Shown here piece after piece: positions 1 to 8,277 of a stretch of 64,000 nucleotides of DNA. Made by a program: the position numbers and the translations under genes. Source of the DNA: Planctomycetaceae bacterium. Its GTDB lineage: Bacteria > Planctomycetota > Planctomycetia > Planctomycetales > Planctomycetaceae. Position 1 is the stretch's first letter; every line of letters begins with the position of its first letter. The stretch spans positions 23,926 to 87,925 of the forward strand of contig JANQSH010000061.1 of the NCBI GenBank assembly GCA_028284145.1, given 5' to 3'. Below the pieces are notes generated by a model. That model worked only from the letters and a program-made list of their open reading frames with translations. It did not search any database and had not been told where the DNA came from.

Positions 1-448
1 GTCCATCGTGATACTCAATCGTTCCCACGAGACCCGTTTGATGCCCCGCCGCCTGGAAAATCGAACGGGTCAACCAGGTGATGGTCGTCTTGCCATTGGT
101 CCCGGTTACGCCAACAACCTTCAATCGTCGAGATGGTGAACCGGCTAACGCTTCGCAGATTTGGGCGTAAGCATTACGAACATCCGGCACGATGCACTGC
201 GGAATCGACACCGACGGGATCGGAGTCTCGACCAGCAGCGAAGTGGCACCATGTGTCATTGCCTCTTCGATATACCGTTTGCCATCAACCTGCGTTCCGG
301 AAATCGCCGCGAACAGCGAGTTCATCACGCAGGCCTGGCTCTGCTCCTGCACATCCACAATTCGCAAATCGGCGCAACCGACGAAACTGGCGGTGGGGCA
401 GATTCGTCGCACACTGATCGGTACACGAACAGTCTGAGGCTTCGGCAT
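1..448 (-). CDS. murE: UDP-N-acetylmuramyl-tripeptide synthetase MurE, N-terminal part (runs off window)
   Basis: Cytoplasmic peptidoglycan synthesis: ATP-dependent addition of the third stem residue to UDP-MurNAc-L-Ala-D-Glu. The 149 visible residues read on the minus strand hold the N-terminal Mur ligase domain (with NSLFAAISGTQVDGKRYI and GATSLLVE, typical of the UDP-binding part), then the ATP loop GVTGTNGKTT at about residues 113-122. GTIEYHDG at the window edge corresponds to the GT(I/V) segment after the P-loop in MurE. The start at 448 (MPKPQTV) is chosen because GGAG lies 3-6 nt upstream; an in-frame ATG at 481 is an alternative. The central and C-terminal ligase domains lie outside the window, so the third amino acid (meso-DAP or lysine) cannot be read. 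Confidence 0.9.
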   Translation of the reverse strand, partial: MPKPQTVRVPISVRRICPTASFVGCADLRIVDVQEQSQACVMNSLFAAISGTQVDGKRYIEEAMTHGATSLLVETPIPSVSIPQCIVPDVRNAYAQICEALAGSPSRRLKVVGVTGTNGKTTITWLTRSIFQAAGHQTGLVGTIEYHDG

Positions 449-844
449 CGCTCCCACGACCTCCCTGTCGTTGTAGAACATGCATCGAAAGCCACTCGCG
501 AGGAGTGGATTCGCTACAGGAACGGGTAACTGCAACGTGACAAAAATACGTCAATGATGTGATGGCAATCCGATGTGCTTGGGTCACACAGCCTGCATCA
601 TGGATTCAAGGCCCGGCTGTTCGGATATTGCTCGAATGACAGGTCTGCCTGTCGTCTTGTCCGGCAACCCGCGACTATTCGGACTTCCTGCCAGTCGCTT
701 GTTGTCAGAGCGGCGGGCATTGTCTTTATTTGAGCGTTTGCGTCAACCCGGCCTGGTGGTATGGGAACACCAATTGCAAAGTTTACAATGCGAATTCGAG
801 GACGAGATTGGCGGGAGTCCTTATTTTTCAAGCATGTTGAGAGG

Positions 845-939
845 AAAACTCTCGCAAAGCCACCAAGGTCGCAAAGAATTGATTCAGCCGACGTGCTACG
901 CACGGCGGTACCGCGTCGAGGTATCGACGCGGCTGAGTC
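845..939 (+). repeat. C-family dispersed repeat, copy 1
   Basis: Begins with CTCGCAAAG...GGTCGCAAAGA and continues through GATTCAGCCGACGTGCTACG to a near-perfect hairpin with 9-bp arms CCGCGTCGA and TCGACGCGG. Its first two thirds recur at 25592-25657 and its last half recurs at 4826-4876. The CGCAAAG-rich leader resembles a common intergenic repeat type of many environmental bacteria. Confidence 0.75.
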
Positions 940-1042
940 GCGGGGATGACGGATAAGGCCAAAATTCTGTCGAACTCATCCCGTTCATACTGCAATCCTG
1001 TCCATATTCTTCAGGAAAGAGCTTTCGACAGGATCACAGGAT

Positions 1043-1154
1043 TAGAGCCGTTTCCCTTATTCATGTGACTCATGTGACGATCGCGGCTCGTGGGAGTCTG
1101 TGTTTGCAGTCCAGGAGACGATTTTCGCGCCACAGAAGAGTGTAATACGCTTTA
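1043..1154 (-). repeat. A-family dispersed element, copy a
   Basis: Right end TAGAGCCGTTTCCC followed by the CATGTGACG, GCTCGTGGGAG and CACAGAAGAG blocks and left end TGTAATACGCTTTA. It is read right to left on the plus strand, so orientation is minus. About 112 bp. Sequence is nearer the ACGAAAAGG-type subfamily than the ACCAGAAGG-type. Confidence 0.8.
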
Positions 1155-1271
1155 GTTGGTGAATCGGAGCTGTTGATGGTGGCAGATGCCTTTCAGCAGG
1201 CGACCACGCTTCACAAGTAACATCCTAAACTGGACATTCCGGTTGATGTCGATTCGTGATGCCTGGCGTTA

Positions 1272-4200
1272 TCACGAGAGTGCGTTTTTCATCGGGTCGG
1301 CTCCCAATGTGCCAATCAGTGATTTCAAATGTTCGGCAGATTGTACGCGTGCCAGTCCCCGTTTCGCCTCCTCCAGTCGATGTTTCAAATTCATTCGTTT
1401 CGTGGGGGCGACACAGCGCGGGTCGCTGATGTAAATCTCCAGATAGTCAACATGTCTCTTCCACAGGGCAACCTCGCGCTCCTGTCGAGTCTTTAACCGG
1501 TTGTGATACCAGCCGCTTTCCAGCAGATATTCCAGCGTGAACATCTCGCGGATTCCCGCATCATATTCGGTCAAGCCTTCGTAGTTTCCGTCAGCCATAA
1601 TGTGGAGCAGCGCCTTTAACGGCGGGCAGGCATCATCCACACTGCCATCTTTCAGGTAAGTTTGTGCGACATCGCGCTGGGCATCGGTAATGTAGAGTAT
1701 TCCATCAGCGTACGATTCGGGGTCCTGAATCTCCGGCTTGAGAATCCGCTCATCAAACACCTTGTCCGGGTTGTCGAAAATACGCCCCAGAAAGCGGCGG
1801 ACGAACTGACTGGTAATCCGATAACCGAGCCGACTCTGCGGAATCTCGACGCCGTTGTACTCGTAGTTCTCCAGTTTTTCCAGCAGGCCGTTTTCGATCA
1901 GGTACTCGGGCGTTCGTTCTTCCGGGAACAATCGGCACCAGATTTCGGGAATCAACAGGCTGATGTCGTGATCGACCTGACGTTCGGGACCGACAAAACC
2001 TGCGGCTGAGGAAAAACCGGGCAAGCCGGTCAATATGTAGCTGACTAACGCATTGTTCAAATCGGTAATGGGAAGCAGCGCATTAAACGGACCCTTGGTG
2101 AGTGCGCCTTCACTGCCATAGCCTGTCGTTGAAGGACTCTTGCCCGTGAGCGAGCAGATGAAGTCCATGAACAACTCGGGCAGTTCCTGATAATGGATCG
2201 GGTTGTAAACCGCGAGAGAGCGAATGCCGGTTCCCTTGTCGGGTGGATTGTTGCGGCGACCGGGCATAACGGCAGTGACAGGAACCGGCACAAATTGATC
2301 GACCGGAATGGCCCGCCTTAATCGCATGCCCATTTCTCCATAGTATCGCCCCTTGGGATCGACCAGATCGGGACGGTTTTGCAGATACCGTGGATTCCTG
2401 GTCGCCAGCCCGCCAATTTTTCGAGGCTCTGCCGAACAGACAACATAGCCGAATCCCCTGTCGTCAATCGACCGGAGGAAATCCTGCATCGGTGCAGTGA
2501 AGGCATCGAAGTCAACCGCCTTTTCGGTCATGTCAAGAATGTCCTGAATCGGGAGCGGCTCGAAGTTGGAGATGAAATTGTCCGGTTGGGACAAGTCCAA
2601 TTCCGTTTGCTTATCAAGGCCACGATGAATAGCGTCATCGGGGCGTTGGAACAGCCGATATTCGCAGTTGGAGACAAATTTTAACGCTTCACCCTGTATG
2701 CCCTGTGCGAGATATTGCACCTCTCGCCGGGGGACGACAACCGAGGCCGAGATGTCGTCTTCGGTTTGTACCTTTTGCGATGCAGCGAAGTCCTGTCGAC
2801 ATTTGTATGTTCGCCAGGAGTGCGTGCCGTGCAGACCAACACGCAAATAGGTGCCAACCAGTTTGCGGTCGCCGATTTTCAACTCGTGTCCCGGAACGCC
2901 GTTGACGATGTCGACGTTGAAATAATCCTGCCAGTTGTCTTCCCATTCCGGGTTGTAAAACCGCTTGATGATGAAGGCCATCGCGTAGATATGGTCCGGA
3001 ATGTTCGCCAGCCACTCGTTGAACTCGTCATTGTACTCTTCTGATGGTGTGAGGAGTTTGACGACACTTCCGAGTGAGCGTTTTCTGCTGAGGACAGGCC
3101 GACTGCCATCTTTGCCGCGCGATTCGATTTCGCCTCCATCTTTCAACCAGCGGTCGGAGTAATCGCGTTCGAAAACCTCTTTGACCAGTTTCAGGTCCTG
3201 TTCAAAGTCCGAGACGAAGATCGGGCCGTACAACATATAATCGACCAGCGACTTGCTGATTTCACTTTTGCCGCCGCCACTGACGGTGCATGGTTTGTGG
3301 CAGAACGTTCCCTCGGGGCGTGTTCCGATCAATCGCCAGGAGGGGGCCGCCGGGTGTTTTTCCAAATGCAGCCGATACCCTGAAGGCGTCATGTAGACTT
3401 TGCCCGGCAACAGAGGAATCGCTCGCTCTTCACCACCTTTTTTCCAGTAGACTTCCTGCCGATGAATCGACGCTTTGGCATTTTCCGGAATGAACACCAG
3501 GTCGGACCATTCTTTGTCGATTGCGTGGCCCTCTGGTTGCGGGTCCAGCAGATCCGCATAGTCGTGCAACACATCCTGCATGGTGCGGTCGTTGAATTGC
3601 GACAACCGTGCGTCAAATACATCCCCCAGATTGTAGCTGGGAAAGGCAATCACACCGCCGGCATGCTCTTCTTCAGTGTTGCCGTACATATTGGCCGCGT
3701 AACTGATTTGCGTTTTTACCTCTTTCTTACAGTAGCCGAAGTAGTTGTCGGAAATCAGCGTGACGACAACTCCGGATTCATCCCGACAGGTCAGTTTGAA
3801 GGGCGTCCCCTCGTTGTACAGTTCATCGTCATCCTTCCAGCACATGCCGTCTCGACGTTGGCGTTCGGTCGCCCGGTCGTAACACGGCAAACCGACTTCT
3901 TTCTTTGTCACGCCGCCAAGGTGTGTTGCAAGAATGACGCATCCGGTATGGCCGGTCCAATGTTCGATGTCGAGAGCGGAATCGTTTTCTGCGAGATACG
4001 GATCTCCTCCGTTGCCGAAAATGGACTCGACAAAATCGAGATTGCTGACCAGGTTCCCCGGCGCGAAAAAACGGACTTCCAATGATTTGGAACTGCAGAA
4101 TCCCTGTACTTCAGGACAGACCAGCGGACGCAACAGGAGCGAAACAAAAGTCTCAGCTTGATTCTCATCATTGGCAGTAAACGGCAGACGCAACAATTCG

Positions 4201-4754
4201 GCCGGCGGCCGCATGGCAATCTGGAACAGTCTTGCGAACGTCTCTTTGGGGACCACCTTCTTGTCGCCGGGAATCGGAAGGCCTCCTTCGCACACATGAA
4301 ACGTTCCCCTGGTAGTGCGGCGATCATGTCGCGGGTTATGCAGCACGCCATTCCGCACGCGGTACGATTCGACGAGGTCGCTTTTGAAGTGGTGGCCATT
4401 GGAGGGAATCGACAATTCCCGGGCGACTCCGTGTCGATCGAGAATCAATGTCTGTGACGGAAGTCGCAGTGGCTTTTCCAGTTCGAGATCAGCACAGTAA
4501 GCCGAGAGAAAATTCTCGATTCGTTCATCAGCCGGGCAACGGACGTCGTGGAGCAATCGCACGCGGGCCTGATGACTCTTCAGTAATGTTCCTGCGATGT
4601 TGATGAAGTCGCCATCTTCGCTATCGACCGATGCCGGGTAGCCGGCTGTCATCAACTGCAACCTGGCAACACGTCGCAGTTCTTTGTAATCCACAGTCGA
4701 TTGACCATCAGAAGTCGGAAATCCGAGTGAACGGGAAAAAAATTCGGTATCCAT
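1272..4754 (-). CDS. Diphosphate-dependent phosphoenolpyruvate carboxykinase (PPi-PEPCK)
   Basis: Large cytoplasmic enzyme (about 1160 residues) expected to interconvert oxaloacetate + PPi with PEP + CO2 + Pi (EC 4.1.1.38 class). The whole length matches my memory of the Propionibacterium and Entamoeba PPi-PEPCK family, also about 1100-1150 residues: VLHNPRHDRRTT and GGLPIPGDKK near 135-165, GHTGCVILA near 270, NYFGYCKKEVKTQ near 340, the phosphate-binding TVSGGGKSEISK near 490, RRNNPPDKG near 840 and GKSPSTTGYGSEGALTKGP near 870-890. ATG at 4754 is preferred; a GTG at 4766 in the same frame sits only 2 nt after AGAGGA. It stands alone, flanked by A-family repeats on both sides. The family call is firm; direction of flux in vivo is not readable. 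Confidence 0.9.
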   Translation of the reverse strand: MDTEFFSRSLGFPTSDGQSTVDYKELRRVARLQLMTAGYPASVDSEDGDFINIAGTLLKSHQARVRLLHDVRCPADERIENFLSAYCADLELEKPLRLPSQTLILDRHGVARELSIPSNGHHFKSDLVESYRVRNGVLHNPRHDRRTTRGTFHVCEGGLPIPGDKKVVPKETFARLFQIAMRPPAELLRLPFTANDENQAETFVSLLLRPLVCPEVQGFCSSKSLEVRFFAPGNLVSNLDFVESIFGNGGDPYLAENDSALDIEHWTGHTGCVILATHLGGVTKKEVGLPCYDRATERQRRDGMCWKDDDELYNEGTPFKLTCRDESGVVVTLISDNYFGYCKKEVKTQISYAANMYGNTEEEHAGGVIAFPSYNLGDVFDARLSQFNDRTMQDVLHDYADLLDPQPEGHAIDKEWSDLVFIPENAKASIHRQEVYWKKGGEERAIPLLPGKVYMTPSGYRLHLEKHPAAPSWRLIGTRPEGTFCHKPCTVSGGGKSEISKSLVDYMLYGPIFVSDFEQDLKLVKEVFERDYSDRWLKDGGEIESRGKDGSRPVLSRKRSLGSVVKLLTPSEEYNDEFNEWLANIPDHIYAMAFIIKRFYNPEWEDNWQDYFNVDIVNGVPGHELKIGDRKLVGTYLRVGLHGTHSWRTYKCRQDFAASQKVQTEDDISASVVVPRREVQYLAQGIQGEALKFVSNCEYRLFQRPDDAIHRGLDKQTELDLSQPDNFISNFEPLPIQDILDMTEKAVDFDAFTAPMQDFLRSIDDRGFGYVVCSAEPRKIGGLATRNPRYLQNRPDLVDPKGRYYGEMGMRLRRAIPVDQFVPVPVTAVMPGRRNNPPDKGTGIRSLAVYNPIHYQELPELFMDFICSLTGKSPSTTGYGSEGALTKGPFNALLPITDLNNALVSYILTGLPGFSSAAGFVGPERQVDHDISLLIPEIWCRLFPEERTPEYLIENGLLEKLENYEYNGVEIPQSRLGYRITSQFVRRFLGRIFDNPDKVFDERILKPEIQDPESYADGILYITDAQRDVAQTYLKDGSVDDACPPLKALLHIMADGNYEGLTEYDAGIREMFTLEYLLESGWYHNRLKTRQEREVALWKRHVDYLEIYISDPRCVAPTKRMNLKHRLEEAKRGLARVQSAEHLKSLIGTLGADPMKNALS

Positions 4755-4771
4755 CGTCAGTATCACGTCCT

Positions 4772-4910
4772 CTAGAGTAGTTTACCTTCTGGTGTGACGT
4801 CTCAGGCTCGTGGGGCCTCTGCCAGCCAACGTGCTACGCATGGCGGTACCGCATCGAGGTATCGACGCGGCTAGAGTCATCGCGGCACAGAAAAGCGTAA
4901 TACACTCTGT
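4772..4910 (-). repeat. A-family element, copy b, interrupted by a C-family segment
   Basis: Right end CTAGAGTAGTTTACCTTCTG with GGTGTGACGT and GGCTCGTGGGGCC, then about 50 bp of C repeat (4826-4876), then TCATCGCGGCACAG and left end AAAGCGTAATACACTCT. The outer AGAGG of this copy lies just upstream of the PEPCK start and is part of its only Shine-Dalgarno-like sequence. Confidence 0.85.
4826..4876 (+). repeat. C-family repeat segment nested inside A element copy b
   Basis: CCAACGTGCTACGCATGGCG and the hairpin arms CCGCATCGA / TCGACGCGG match bases 888-936 of copy 1. In other A elements this position is occupied only by about 10 bp of spacer, so the C segment is an insertion. Confidence 0.8.
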
Positions 4911-5438
4911 ATTGCCGCACAATTGCGCAAGTTGTGCGCAGTATCGGGCATTTCTGGTCACCCGTCCGTCAGTTGTGCAGGACGAGTGCAGCCGCCAGAT
5001 TCAATGCACATTATTGCAAGATACGTGCCAGCGGCTTTTCCTGCGAGGGAAATGGTTAGGCAACGATGAAATGGTATCAATTTTCCGATAAACACTTATG
5101 AGTGCAAAGCAGTGCCACCCGATGGAGATTCAGAAATTGATCGGAAAGGGAGGCATTGCAGAAGCTTGCCCTGCAATGATTTTCCGTGTTGTTTCTCTTC
5201 AGACCGGCATGCTCGCGCAATCCGTTCTGCAAAAAACAAAGACCTGCCTCACCGCGCAGGTGAAGCAGGCTCTGTCGTATGTCTGGTTTTTGGGGAACGT
5301 CGTTCCCTTGGAATCCGTTTCCTTTGTTCAGACGACCGAAGGAGTTCAGAGTTGACTGCTTCGGCTTGTCATCGTGACATTGTAAACAACCGGAATGTCT
5401 TGCAGGTTGTCGCCGCGTGGAGTGAGGAGAAGTCGGCT
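4911..5438. other. Intergenic region, no gene seen
   Basis: Several short ORFs on both strands lack plausible starts or family motifs. The one feature I can support is a minus-strand terminator-like hairpin at 5229-5269. It could include the 3' untranslated tail of the RRM gene transcript. Confidence 0.5.
5229..5269 (-). terminator. Rho-independent terminator downstream of the RRM gene
   Basis: On the minus strand an 11-bp stem with one mismatch (CCTGCTTCACC / GGTGAGGCAGG, loop about 5 nt) is followed by TCTTTGTTTTTTG, the classic hairpin plus U-tract. It lies about 270 nt beyond the stop codon of the minus-strand RRM gene, with an A element in between. Confidence 0.7.
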
Positions 5439-5539
5439 TAAAGCATATTACACTTTTCCGTGCCACGAATATCATCGTCTGGTCTGCAAACAGAGACTCC
5501 CACGAGCCAGAAACGTTGCACGAAAAGGGAAACTGCTTA
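5439..5539 (+). repeat. A-family element, copy c
   Basis: Left end TAAAGCATATTACACTTTTC, then CTGCAAACAGAG, CTCCCACGAGCCAGAAACG and right end GGGAAACTGCTTA. Its right terminal bases overlap the stop codon of the RRM gene. Confidence 0.85.
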
Positions 5540-5842
5540 GTACCGTCCGCCGCCACCACCACCGTAGCCACCACCGCCACCACGTGATCCGCGGTCTTCG
5601 CGTGGGCGTGCTTCGTTGACCCGTAACGGACGTCCCTCAAAGTCTTTGCCGTCCAGTTCGCTCATCGCTGTGTTGGCATCTTCGTCGCTCATGGTCACGA
5701 AGCCAAAGCCTTTGCTGCGGCCGGTCATCCGGTCCATAATCAGCACAGCCTCTTCGACGTTTCCATACTGGGAGAACAAGTTCTCCAGGTCCGACTGTTC
5801 GACTTTGAAGTTCAGGTTGCCCACGTACATCTTCTTAGGCAT
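5537..5842 (-). CDS. RRM-domain RNA-binding protein with glycine-rich tail
   Basis: 101 residues. A single RNA recognition motif fills residues 1-80: RNP2 is MYVGNLNF at 5-12 and RNP1 is KGFGFVTM at 44-51, each with aromatic residues for stacking on RNA bases. The tail from about 85 is a short Arg/Gly segment (RGSRGGGGGYGGGGGGRY). This is the architecture of the small cyanobacterial and planctomycete Rbp proteins, thought to be RNA chaperones or mRNA-binding regulators, often cold-responsive. Monocistronic with a long upstream gap and a hairpin terminator downstream. The stop TAA is formed at the end of an A element, so the C-terminal boundary is shared with a repeat. Confidence 0.92.
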   Translation of the reverse strand: MPKKMYVGNLNFKVEQSDLENLFSQYGNVEEAVLIMDRMTGRSKGFGFVTMSDEDANTAMSELDGKDFEGRPLRVNEARPREDRGSRGGGGGYGGGGGGRY

Positions 5843-6323
5843 GACAGATCCTTGTACTGCAGTCTGAAATCGAGGAACCTGAGGGAGACTGCACGGCCTT
5901 CGGGAACCCGTTTCGAAGATCCAGCACCGCTGCGAAACCGTAATTCAACCTGTCGCGATGCTGAGGAGACCGATGCGGACGCGTTTTGCCTTCTGTTTTT
6001 TGCGTTCCGGCAATCTGTCTCATCCGGCTCTCGAAATCGTCGTGGGAGAAGGGCGGCGATGTCTTCTTTTCTGGCCGCACACATTTCCATCGGCGAATCT
6101 CGATGAATCCGAGGTAGGAAAAGTCTATCATTGAGGCAGCAGACTGTAAACCAGTACCGGCCATTTCCGGATAGCATTTACAATTCCTGAATAATTCTCT
6201 GCCATTGGCAAACGGTAAAGGGCATTGCGGAGTTTACCTCACGGCAGACTGCAAACAGAATTTTTTGAATTCTTCCATTTTCACCTTGAGTCGCCTCGCA
6301 ACTTCTGGACGCTTGAAGCAGAT
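5843..6323. other. Intergenic region, no gene seen
   Basis: 481 bp between the start of the RRM gene and the end of the sulfatase gene. Overlapping short ORFs on both strands show no family features. It probably carries the RRM gene promoter and leader; I cannot place a promoter confidently. Confidence 0.5.
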
Positions 6324-8081
6324 TCAGGGCTTGACCAGTTCGAGCACCACCTGATGCACGTTGATTTCCCTGCCATCGGAGATGATTCGCCCCTGCACGG
6401 TTGTCTCACCCTGTTTCGCAGAGATCTCGCCGACTTCAATCACCGTCTGGCTTTCACCAGTCACAGTCGTTGATGTTTTTTCATCACCGATGGTCACGGT
6501 CACATCGCCGGTCACCGGCTTGAGCATCAACACGCTTGCTTTGAAAGTCGAGTCCTTTTCCACCGTCACCAGCCAGCGGCCGTTCTTTCCCCAACCGGGT
6601 GTGTCGGCTGCCTGCCAGTCCTGCTGCGTGAGGACCGTACGCGTTTCGTTTTCCGTACCGATGACGATCCGCGGCGGTGCATAATTGTCTTTGCGTGTGG
6701 ATGAAACATCGTCGAACCAGCGGTGATATGCTGCCTTCATCTCCGCCGCGATTTGCGGATGCTCGTTTTTGATGTCGTTCATTTCTTTCGGATCGGCCTG
6801 CAAGTCATACAGGAATTCGGAGGAATCGGACTTCGGCTTTTTGTTGCCAAATCCAGATGGTCGGACCAGTTTATAGCGCTGTCCGACGACCGCAGCGTGA
6901 TGCCAGCGTTGCGGCGGGCGACCACGATGCGTTTGCAAAAACAGATAACGGTCTTTCCAGCGGACTTCTTTTTGCTGCAGCAACGGCAGAATCGAACGGC
7001 CATCCAGCTTGACATCATCGGGAACTGTTGCACCGGTGGCATCGACCAGTGTCGGCAGAATATCAATATGAGCCGCGATTCTGTCGACCTTCGTTCCTGC
7101 TTTCACACCAGCGGGCCATTGGAAAAAGAATGGGCTGCGAATGCCGCCATCGAGTACATCCGACTTGCGTCCACGCATCTCGCCGACGTACCGCGTGGTG
7201 TTCGGTCCGTTGTCGCACATGAAGATCACGATCGTATTTTCGGTCAGATCGAGCGAATCAAGACGGTCGAAAAGTATGCCCATATTGCGGTCGACATTTT
7301 CCACCATCGCGAAGACTCGTGCGACGGTATCCGCCTGTCGCTTGTTGTCCAGCAGGATGGGTGAGAGATCCATCGCTTTGTACTTCGCATACAGTTTTTC
7401 CGGCACGTCATGAAACGGTCCATGAGGAACGTTATCAGCGATGTACACGAAAAACGGCTTGTCCTGCTGATCTGCCTTTTCGATAAACTTCATTGCGGCG
7501 TCGAAATAAATGTCGGTGCAATATCCTTTGGTCGGCGTCTCGATGCCATTGTGAATCAGAATCGGATTGGTATAGCGGCGGTTGTTTTCCACCGGCTCGG
7601 AAGGTTGCGCGATTCCACCACCACGGTGGATGAGTGATTCCTCGAATCCCTGATCCATCGCCCGTAACGGATAGTTGTCCCCCAAATGCCACTTACCGAA
7701 AATGCCGGTCGCGTATCCTTGCGATTTCAAAATCTCGGCGACGGTTGTTTCGCCGGCGTCCATCATGGCCCGCCCTTTGTAAGTGTCGATGGCCCGTGTA
7801 CGGTAGTTGTAGCGGCCGGTCATCAGACAGGCCCGGGTTGGCGTGCAGACGGGTGAGACATAGAATCGCTCGACTGTCGCGCTCCGTTTGGCCATCGCGT
7901 CGATATGCGGTGTATCGATGACGGAATTCCCCGTCACCCCAAGGTCGCCATACCCCTGATCGTCGGTCATCACCAGGATAATGTTCGGTTGAATTGACTC
8001 ATTCCTGGCGTAAGCAGACAAAGGTGGAAAGTTGATCGACGATGAGAAAAGAAAAGCAGCGAGTAACAGGGGACGCAACAT
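6324..8081 (-). CDS. Secreted formylglycine-dependent sulfatase (arylsulfatase family)
   Basis: 585 residues, S1-type sulfatase hydrolysing a sulfate ester. An N-terminal signal peptide (MLRPLLLAAFLFSSS...) predicts export. Metal ligands appear in NIILVMTDDQGYGDLG at about 33-48; the formylglycine motif CTPTR starts at C79 (C-x-P-x-R, cysteine type, so an aerobic FGE or anSME is needed for maturation). GKWHLG around 129-134 and MCDNGPNT further on are the remaining family blocks. The C-terminal about 120 residues form an extra beta-rich part (DVTVTIGDEKTSTTV) seen in several planctomycete sulfatases. Substrate is unknown; planctomycete sulfatases often act on algal sulfated polysaccharides. 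Divergent from the peptidase gene. Confidence 0.93.
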   Translation of the reverse strand: MLRPLLLAAFLFSSSINFPPLSAYARNESIQPNIILVMTDDQGYGDLGVTGNSVIDTPHIDAMAKRSATVERFYVSPVCTPTRACLMTGRYNYRTRAIDTYKGRAMMDAGETTVAEILKSQGYATGIFGKWHLGDNYPLRAMDQGFEESLIHRGGGIAQPSEPVENNRRYTNPILIHNGIETPTKGYCTDIYFDAAMKFIEKADQQDKPFFVYIADNVPHGPFHDVPEKLYAKYKAMDLSPILLDNKRQADTVARVFAMVENVDRNMGILFDRLDSLDLTENTIVIFMCDNGPNTTRYVGEMRGRKSDVLDGGIRSPFFFQWPAGVKAGTKVDRIAAHIDILPTLVDATGATVPDDVKLDGRSILPLLQQKEVRWKDRYLFLQTHRGRPPQRWHHAAVVGQRYKLVRPSGFGNKKPKSDSSEFLYDLQADPKEMNDIKNEHPQIAAEMKAAYHRWFDDVSSTRKDNYAPPRIVIGTENETRTVLTQQDWQAADTPGWGKNGRWLVTVEKDSTFKASVLMLKPVTGDVTVTIGDEKTSTTVTGESQTVIEVGEISAKQGETTVQGRIISDGREINVHQVVLELVKP

Positions 8082-8277
8082 TTGGACAACTCCAGATCAT
8101 CGGTATCGCAGTCAAAACGGTTTTGTGACATGCCCAGCCTAACCCGATGAGTCGAAATTGAAAACCAACAACACAGTGCAACCGCAGGACCATCGCGTGG
8201 AATTCGGCTTGTCGTTCCAGAAAACGGCAGGTATCACAAGCATACGTTGTTACCGGAATACAAGGAGTTCCCAGACC

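Larger units (their letters stand above)
449..1271. other. Intergenic region between murE and PPi-PEPCK, repeat-bearing
   Basis: No ORF here has a convincing start, composition or family signature. The region holds one C-family repeat (845-939) and one A-family element (1043-1154). Between them, around 990-1042, is a short CTGTC...GACAG-type stretch with AGGATCACAGGATT. I see nothing else of substance in 482-844. Confidence 0.6.

Noticed and set aside
3462..4085. 207-codon plus-strand frame in the PEPCK gene
   Set aside because: PEPCK family blocks on the minus strand run through the whole of it.
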